Below, one piece after another: positions 58,698 to 64,000 of a stretch of DNA of 64,000 nucleotides. How positions within the stretch are numbered: the first letter of the stretch is position 1; every line of letters begins with the position of its first letter. The stretch lies in the NCBI GenBank assembly GCA_037443565.1, contig JBBIOB010000006.1, forward strand, positions 21,716 through 85,715, in the 5' to 3' direction. A program made the position numbers and the translations under genes. The notes under the pieces were generated by a model. That model did no database searches, had not been told where the DNA came from, and saw only the letters and a list, made by a program, of their open reading frames with translations. The stretch comes from Fervidifonticultor_A sp037443565 (lineage in GTDB: Bacteria; Sysuimicrobiota; Sysuimicrobiia; Sysuimicrobiales; Humicultoraceae).

Positions 58698-60950
58698 GTG
58701 TTTCATCGCATCCGACGTGTGCCCAGCGTGAACATCGCATACGACGAGGAGCAGCGGGCATCCCCTGCCTGGCAGGTCGAGCAGGAGGGTTTCGACCCCG
58801 CGCGCGAGCACGCGGTCGAGAGCATCTTCACCGTCGGCAATGGCTATCTCGGCGTGCGCGGCGCGCTCGATGCTCCCCTTCCGGGGTCGCAGGGTGACCT
58901 CTTCATCGCCGGCGTCTACGACCGCAAGCATCCCGAGCGTCCGTACTCAGAGCTGGAGTTCCTCGGGGAAGGACGCGGCGACCATCCGTACAGCGAGCTG
59001 GTGTCGGCGCCGTTTCCCTTCCGCGTGCGCGTCGCCGTGGACGGCGAGCCGCTCGACCCGGGGGGCCCACACTGGCGCACGAACCAGCGCGTCCTCGACT
59101 TGCGCCGGAGCGTCCTCAGCGGGCACGCGGCCTACGAGACAGAGCCGGATCGCATGACGGTGGTGGAGACGCGCCGGTGCGCATCGCTCGCCGACCTGCA
59201 CCTCCTGCTTCACGAGGTGCAGGTGCACCTGGAGAACCACTCCGCCACCATCGAGCTCGACGCCTCGCTCACCGACCCCGACCTCGCCACCCACCATCCG
59301 CACCTCGTGCCGCTGGAGTCCGGTGATACTGATCCTACTCTCGATGTGCACCGATTCCGGACGCAGGCCTCCGGCATCGAGATCTGCCTGGCCGCCCGCA
59401 CGACGCTCGTCGGGAGCGGCCGGGACGCCGTGCGCTGGCAGATCCCGGGGACCATCGGCGAGACGTTGGTGTTCCGCCGGTACGTCGCGGTCTACACCAG
59501 CCGCGACGTCGCCGATCCACATCGCGCGGCCAGCGAGCACGTCCGGGCCCTCCACTGGGAGGCGTTCGAGGCGGCGCTGGCCGCGCACACGGCGCGATGG
59601 GATGACGTCTGGAAGCGCGCCGACGTGCGGATCACCGGCAGCCCGGCAACCGAACAGGCCTTGCGGTTCAACGCCTACCACCTGGTGAGCGCGGCCGACC
59701 ACGATCCGCGCGTGTCCGTGGGCGCGCGCGCCCTCACCGGCCGGGCCTACGAGGGCCACGTGTTCTGGGATACGGAGGTCTTCAAGCTCCCCTTCTACCT
59801 CCACACCGCGCCGGACGTGGCGCGCACACTGCTGCTCTACCGCCATCACACGCTCGACGGCGCGCGCCGGCGGGCGCGCGAACTGGGCTCCCGCGGCGCC
59901 TGCTACGCCTGGGAGTCCACGGTCACCGGCGACGACGTCACCCCCACGGTGATTCGGCTCAAGACGATGGGGAAGGAGATCCCGATCTTCACCGGCAGTC
60001 AGCAGGTGCACGTGACGGCGGGGGTGGCCCACGGCCTGTGGCGCTACTGGGAGGCCACGCGTGACCGCGAGTTCCTGCGCGACGCGGGCGTCGAGATGCT
60101 GGCGGAGACGGCGCGCTTCTGGGCGAGCCGCTGCGTGCGCGGGCCCCGGCACTATCACCTCCGCGGCGTCGTTGGGCCCGACGAATACCATCACTCGGTG
60201 AACGACAACGCGTACACGAACTGGATGGCGCGCTTCAACCTGGAGCGGGCGGTCTGGGCCGCGGAGTGGCTGCGGCGCGAGTTCCCACAGGCCTGGGCGG
60301 CGCTCGCCGAGCGCATCGCCCTGGCGCCGGATGAGCCGCGCGAGTGGGCGGAGGTTGCACGCGGGCTGTACTGCCCGGGCCCAAATGCCGAAGGCGTCAT
60401 CGAGCAGTTCGAGGGGTTCTTCGACCTGGAGGACTATCCCCTGCCCAGGGAGGAGCGGTTCAAGGCGCCCGTCAGCCGGTTGTTCGACTGGGACCGCATT
60501 AACCAGCTTAAGCTCATCAAGCAGGCAGACGTCCTCATGCTCCTCCACCTCTTCCCTGACGCCTTCCCCCTCGAGGTCATCGCCGCGAACTACCGCTACT
60601 ATGAACCGATCACCGACCATGGCAGCAGCCTCTCGCCCGGGATCCACGCCGCCGTGGCCGCGCGCGTCGGCTTCCGTGAAGAGGCGGAGCGCTACTGGCG
60701 CGAGAGCCTGTGGCTCGATCTGTCTGATGTGATGTCCAACAGCGCGCTCGGCATACACCCGGCGTGCATGGGCGCAACCTGGCAGGCGCTGGTGTTCGGG
60801 TTCCTCGGGGTGCGCTTCACAGACGCCGGCCCCGTGCCTGATCCCGAGGCGGGCGCGCGTCTGCCGGCCAGGTGGGACGCAGTCTCTCTCTCGCTCGCCT
60901 GGCGCGGCCGCGTCTATCCGGTGGCGGTGTCGAAGGAGAAAGGGCCATGA
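58698..60950 (+). CDS. Glycoside hydrolase family 65 protein (trehalose/maltose phosphorylase-like)
   Basis: This 750-aa protein has the GH65 three-part layout. The N-terminal domain starts about 30 residues in (FTVGNGYLGVRGALDAPLPG), the (alpha/alpha)6 barrel has VFWDTEVFKLPFYLHTAPD, and the catalytic acid Glu496 is in GVVGPDEYHHSVNDNAYTNW. HPACMGATWQALVFGFLGV at the end is family-typical. Members split trehalose, maltose or kojibiose with phosphate, or hydrolyse trehalose. The HAD (beta-PGM-like) protein downstream suggests a beta-glucose-1-phosphate product. GTG at 58698 is the longest start; GTG at 58719 or 58728 is possible. It overlaps the USP gene by 4 bp. Confidence 0.9.
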   Translation: MFHRIRRVPSVNIAYDEEQRASPAWQVEQEGFDPAREHAVESIFTVGNGYLGVRGALDAPLPGSQGDLFIAGVYDRKHPERPYSELEFLGEGRGDHPYSELVSAPFPFRVRVAVDGEPLDPGGPHWRTNQRVLDLRRSVLSGHAAYETEPDRMTVVETRRCASLADLHLLLHEVQVHLENHSATIELDASLTDPDLATHHPHLVPLESGDTDPTLDVHRFRTQASGIEICLAARTTLVGSGRDAVRWQIPGTIGETLVFRRYVAVYTSRDVADPHRAASEHVRALHWEAFEAALAAHTARWDDVWKRADVRITGSPATEQALRFNAYHLVSAADHDPRVSVGARALTGRAYEGHVFWDTEVFKLPFYLHTAPDVARTLLLYRHHTLDGARRRARELGSRGACYAWESTVTGDDVTPTVIRLKTMGKEIPIFTGSQQVHVTAGVAHGLWRYWEATRDREFLRDAGVEMLAETARFWASRCVRGPRHYHLRGVVGPDEYHHSVNDNAYTNWMARFNLERAVWAAEWLRREFPQAWAALAERIALAPDEPREWAEVARGLYCPGPNAEGVIEQFEGFFDLEDYPLPREERFKAPVSRLFDWDRINQLKLIKQADVLMLLHLFPDAFPLEVIAANYRYYEPITDHGSSLSPGIHAAVAARVGFREEAERYWRESLWLDLSDVMSNSALGIHPACMGATWQALVFGFLGVRFTDAGPVPDPEAGARLPARWDAVSLSLAWRGRVYPVAVSKEKGP

Positions 60951-61837
60951 GCCTGTTTCCGTCCATCCTGGTACCCCTCGACGGCTCGCGCCTCGCCGCT
61001 CGCAGCCTCGGCTGCGCCGCTTGGTTGGCTGCGCGGCTCGATGCAACGCTGCACATCCTCAGCGCGACCCCGCGTGAACTCCCCGCGCGGGACGAGCTGA
61101 CGCGTCTGCAGGTGCGCGAGGAATACTGGCCGCTCGTCACGCTGCACCAGGCGCCGGAGTACCCCGAGTTGGCGATCCTGGCCGCGCTCGCGCGCTATGA
61201 CGCGTCGCTTGTCGTCATGACCGCGCGCGGGGAGAGCGCCGAGGCCGCGGAGACGGCCGGACCCGATCCGTCCCGCATCGTCGGGCACGTGACGCACGCG
61301 GTCATCGAGCAGAGCCCCGTCCCGGTGCTGCTCCTGCCGCCGGCCTGTCGGGAGGCGCTGCCCTGGGAGCGTCTCCTCGTGCCTGTGAGCGGCGAGGCGG
61401 ACGCCGACGCGGCGCTCGCCCTCGCCGTGCGTCTGGCCAATGCTCTCGATCTCGAGGTGCATGTGGCGCACGTGGCCGAGGCGAAGGCGAGCGACGAGAG
61501 CCTCGCGGCCAGGGCGCGTTACGCGGACGCGCTGCACCACGAATACCCCGAGCAGCTCGAGGAGCTGGTCGGCAGCGCCCTTCCCCGGTGCTCGCGCGAG
61601 GAATGCCGCCGCATCGCGGAAGTCGCACTGCTGCGCGGGGACGTTGCCGCCGAGCTGCTGGCGCTGATCGAGCACCGACGCATCAGCGCGCTGGTGGTGG
61701 GCTGGCACGGCCGGTTCATGACCGGGCGGGCTCCAATCCTGAGACATCTGATCCAGATCACGACGACCCCCGTGCTGCTCGTGAAGCCCGCGGCCGAGAT
61801 GCCGTTTCGGCTCAAGGTCGGGGAGGAGATCGAGTGA
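60947..61837 (+). CDS. Tandem universal stress protein
   Basis: This 296-aa protein consists of two Usp-like domains. The first starts FPSILVPLDGSRLAARSLG, and the second starts ERLLVPVSGEADADAALALA near residue 140. The nucleotide-binding motif is partly lost in domain 1. In domain 2 it reads ALVVGWHGRFMTGRAPILRHLI. ATG at 60947 overlaps the GH65 stop by 4 bp, so it is translated with it. Stress-linked regulation of trehalose turnover is a plausible role. Confidence 0.85.
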   Translation: MSLFPSILVPLDGSRLAARSLGCAAWLAARLDATLHILSATPRELPARDELTRLQVREEYWPLVTLHQAPEYPELAILAALARYDASLVVMTARGESAEAAETAGPDPSRIVGHVTHAVIEQSPVPVLLLPPACREALPWERLLVPVSGEADADAALALAVRLANALDLEVHVAHVAEAKASDESLAARARYADALHHEYPEQLEELVGSALPRCSREECRRIAEVALLRGDVAAELLALIEHRRISALVVGWHGRFMTGRAPILRHLIQITTTPVLLVKPAAEMPFRLKVGEEIE

Positions 61838-61933
61838 GCCGGGGTGGAGCCACACCAGGGGCCGAGGGCGTGCCTGCGCGTCGTCCGGGCAGGACCCGCG
61901 CATTGGCCTGATGGCCCAAGGGGGGACCGTTGA

Positions 61934-62266
61934 GTGGAGATGGTCGTCTTCAGCACCAAGGCGTACGACCGGATGTTTCTGGAAGCCGCGAACGCGCGCC
62001 ACGGCCACCATCTGCGCTTCGTCGAGACCAGGTTGACGAGAGAGACAGCCGGCCTGGCCACCGGCGCGGTCGTGGTCTGCGCGTTCGTCAACGATGAACT
62101 GGACGGGGAAGTCCTGAGGGCGCTTGCAGCACAGGGCACGCGGCTGATCGCGCTGCGCTCCGCGGGGTTCAACAACGTGGATCTGGCCGCGGCGGACGAA
62201 CTGGGCCTGACCGTCACCCATGTCCCAGCGTACTCCCCGCACGCGGTGGCCGAGCACACGGTCGCT
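61934..62266 (+). pseudogene. D-2-hydroxyacid (D-lactate) dehydrogenase, N-terminal remnant
   Basis: The first ~111 residues match LdhA-type D-lactate dehydrogenases: VVFSTKAYDRMFLEAAN, LAALAAQGTRLIALRSAGFNN-like, NVDLAAADELGLTVTHVPAY and SPHAVAEHTVA. The family continues through a NAD-binding Rossmann domain (about 330 aa in all), which is absent here. From about 62267 the frame changes to a few foreign residues and stops at 62323. The gene is cut and joined to a lactate permease end. GTG 61934 or ATG 61940 would be the start. Confidence 0.75.
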
Positions 62267-62291
62267 CAACCGACGCACCGCGACGCGGGAC

Positions 62292-62408
62292 GCCGCTGCC
62301 ACGGTCGGTCTGAGTGGACGTGAAGGGGAGATCCTGCGGCGTACCCTCTGGCCGTGCGTGGTCTACACGCTCTGCGGCGGGTTGACGGCGCTTCTGCTGG
62401 TGAGATGA
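62292..62408 (+). pseudogene. L-lactate permease (LctP), C-terminal remnant
   Basis: In another frame from the D-LDH piece, about 38 residues match the end of L-lactate permeases: AAATVGLSGREGEILRRTLW, then a final hydrophobic helix VYTLCGGLTALLLVR and stop. In whole proteins this lies at the last ~40 of about 550 residues. No more of the gene exists. It appears to be the other side of a deletion that joined the D-LDH start to the permease end. Confidence 0.65.
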
Positions 62409-62418
62409 GGAGGAGGCC

Positions 62419-64000
62419 ATGGCGAAGCGAGCTGCGCGAAGGGACAGGCCAATGCGGCGGACGGCGCGCAGCACCAGGCGAATGAAGCCCACCCCGCCGC
62501 CCGTCCTGGCGCTGAGTGCCTTCGACGCCCTCCTGTTCGACCTGGACGGTGTGGTCACCAGAACCGCGGCGGTCCACGCCGCGGTGTGGAAGCAGCTGTT
62601 CGACGAGTACCTGCGCCGCCGCGCCGAGCACAGCGGCGAACCCTTCCGCCCCTTCGACATCGAAGGGGACTACCTCACGTACGTGGACGGCAAGCCGCGC
62701 TACGACGGCGTCCAGAGCTTCCTGGAGTCGCGCGGCATCACGCTGCCCTACGGAACGCCCGAGGACGATCCCGACCAGGAGACGATCGGCGGGCTCGGCA
62801 ACCGCAAGAACATGTACTTCCGTAAACAGCTGCGCACCGGCGGGGCCGAGGTCTTTGACACCACGACGGACCTGATCCGTTCGGCGAAGGCGCACGGGCT
62901 GAAGATCGCCGTGGTCTCATCCAGCAAGAACTGCGCCGAGGTCCTGGACGCTGCAGGGCTCACCGGCCTGTTCGACGCCCGCGTCGACGGCGTGGAACTC
63001 GACCGTCTCGGCCTGCCCGGCAAGCCGGCCCCGGATCTCTTCCTGGAGGCGGCCCGCCGCCTCGGCGCCAGGCCCGAGCGCGCAGCGGTGTTCGAAGACG
63101 CCGTCTCCGGCGTCCAGGCCGGGCGCGTGGGCGGGTTCGGCCTCGTGGTCGGCGTCGATCGGGCCGGCCAGGCGGTGGCGCTGCGCGAGGCTGGTGCGGA
63201 CCTGGTGGTCTCGGATCTCGGCGAGCTCACCCTCGATCCGCCGTCGCCGCCCACCGCATCGCTTCCGTCCGCACTCGACCGGTTCGACGAGATCGCCGCG
63301 GCCCTGCGTGGCCGGCGGCCGGCGGTGTTCCTCGACTATGACGGCACGCTGACGCCCATCGTCGACCGGCCGGAACTGGCCGTGCTCTCTCCCGAGCCGC
63401 GACAGGTGATCGAGCGGCTGGCGCAGTTGTGCCGGGTCGCGATCGTCAGCGGCCGCGACCGCCAGGACGTCGAGGCGCTGGTCAAGGTGGACGGGCTCGT
63501 CTACGCCGGCAGCCACGGGTTCGACATCGCAGGCCCAGACGGGTTGAGCCTGCAACATGAGGAAGCGGCAAGGCACCTGGCGTCGCTCCGGCAGGCCGAT
63601 GAGGCACTCCGGCGGCACGTGGGTGGGATTGACGGGGTCGTGATTGAGGCGAAGAAGTACGCGATCGCGGTGCACTACCGGTTGGTGGCGCACAGGGACG
63701 TAGCCGCCGTACAGCAGGCCGTGGAGGATGTCGCGGCGCGCCATCACGATCTTCGGATGACCGGCGGCAAGAAGGTCTTCGAGCTGCGGCCCCGCCTCGA
63801 CTGGGACAAGGGCAAGGCGGTCCTCTGGCTCCGCGAGGTCCTAGGCCTCAGTGGTCCTGAGGTCCGCAGCTTCTACCTGGGGGACGATGAGACCGACGAA
63901 GACGCCTTTGCGGCGCTGCGCGACCTGGGCGTCGGTATCCTGGTCGCCGAGGTACCACATCCCACGCAGGCGCGGTACCGGCTGCGCGATCCCGGCGAGG
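62419..64000 (+). CDS. otsB: HAD (beta-phosphoglucomutase-like)-trehalose-6-phosphate phosphatase fusion (3' end outside window)
   Basis: The frame is open from ATG 62419 to the window end (527 codons). After a ~30-residue Arg-rich N-terminus, a HAD domain (about 35-270) has motif I LLFDLDGVV (Asp41, Asp43), VVSSSKN, the GKPAPDLF Lys and VFEDAVSGVQAGR. It resembles beta-PGM, which turns beta-glucose-1-phosphate into glucose-6-phosphate. A second HAD domain (about 300-527) is OtsB-like: VFLDYDGTLTPIVDRP (Asp306, Asp308), VAIVSGRDRQDVE, YAGSHGFDI and YLGDDETDEDAF. AGGAGGAGG precedes the ATG. In Mycobacterium OtsB1 (Rv2006) similar HAD, OtsB and GH65 domains are joined; here GH65 is a separate gene upstream. 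Confidence 0.88.
   Translation, partial: MAKRAARRDRPMRRTARSTRRMKPTPPPVLALSAFDALLFDLDGVVTRTAAVHAAVWKQLFDEYLRRRAEHSGEPFRPFDIEGDYLTYVDGKPRYDGVQSFLESRGITLPYGTPEDDPDQETIGGLGNRKNMYFRKQLRTGGAEVFDTTTDLIRSAKAHGLKIAVVSSSKNCAEVLDAAGLTGLFDARVDGVELDRLGLPGKPAPDLFLEAARRLGARPERAAVFEDAVSGVQAGRVGGFGLVVGVDRAGQAVALREAGADLVVSDLGELTLDPPSPPTASLPSALDRFDEIAAALRGRRPAVFLDYDGTLTPIVDRPELAVLSPEPRQVIERLAQLCRVAIVSGRDRQDVEALVKVDGLVYAGSHGFDIAGPDGLSLQHEEAARHLASLRQADEALRRHVGGIDGVVIEAKKYAIAVHYRLVAHRDVAAVQQAVEDVAARHHDLRMTGGKKVFELRPRLDWDKGKAVLWLREVLGLSGPEVRSFYLGDDETDEDAFAALRDLGVGILVAEVPHPTQARYRLRDPGE

Noticed and set aside
62917..63747. Open frame of 276 codons on the minus strand near the window end
   Set aside because: It is opposite the HAD-OtsB reading frame, which holds all conserved motifs and runs off the window end.

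Overview
The window is 64 kb of dense, very GC-rich bacterial DNA. Genes often overlap by 4 bp (ATGA or GTGA), Shine-Dalgarno motifs are common and there is no intergenic gap above 300 bp. No rRNA, CRISPR array, insertion sequence or prophage gene was seen. There is no taxonomic marker. A c-di-AMP (ydaO-type) riboswitch, GlgE/TreS/TreYZ/OtsB trehalose metabolism, TctABC, KorABC and many carbohydrate ABC transporters suggest a high-GC organism of the Terrabacteria side (for example Armatimonadota, CSP1-3, Chloroflexota or an actinobacterial relative). This is a guess.

Layout. 1-2350 (+): 2-oxoacid:ferredoxin oxidoreductase korABC, korA cut by the window edge. 2410-9530 (-): a transport operon (solute-binding protein, MOSC protein, esterase, two permeases, DUF4127 protein) behind a PP-loop/LarE-like ATPase. 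9640-16653: small membrane protein, a truncated KamB-like 16S rRNA methyltransferase abutting tRNA-Ser(TGA), a TPR/NPCBM exported protein, a zinc-ribbon/PEGA protein, an amidohydrolase, an unknown protein, a membrane M28 peptidase and a truncated SGNH hydrolase. 16789-19979 (+): P5C dehydrogenase, methyltransferase, FabG-like SDR. 19964-29437 (-): carA-carB-tctC-tctB-tctA-iolB-HAD-MBL, with a sigma70-like promoter overlapped by twin operator-like palindromes. 29579-37616 (+): an SsuABC/TauABC-type transporter followed by a full sugar ABC transporter and a GH63 glucosylglycerate/mannosylglycerate-type hydrolase. 37631-40265: CBS protein, a frameshifted universal stress protein and a DASS anion transporter with two compensating frameshifts. 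40288-44451: c-di-AMP riboswitch, solute-binding protein and 57-aa small protein (+), facing two permeases and a B-box-type membrane protein (-).

44580-64000 is a trehalose/alpha-glucan island: glgE, treS fused to maltokinase, glgB, treZ, treY, glgX (-), a GH65 phosphorylase/hydrolase, a tandem universal stress protein, a deletion scar joining a D-2-hydroxyacid dehydrogenase remnant to an L-lactate permease remnant, and a HAD(beta-PGM-like)-OtsB fusion running off the end. Together these can make and break trehalose by several routes and turn trehalose into maltose, maltose-1-phosphate and branched glucan.

The main regulatory idea is osmotic. A c-di-AMP riboswitch controls a solute-binding protein gene within 4 kb of a GH63 compatible-solute hydrolase with its transporter, and next to the trehalose island. 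Only one carbohydrate-type ABC ATPase (35242-36339) is present for three sugar-type permease pairs, so it may be shared. Several genes are broken or decaying: the KamB-like, SGNH, USP, DASS, D-LDH and LctP genes.
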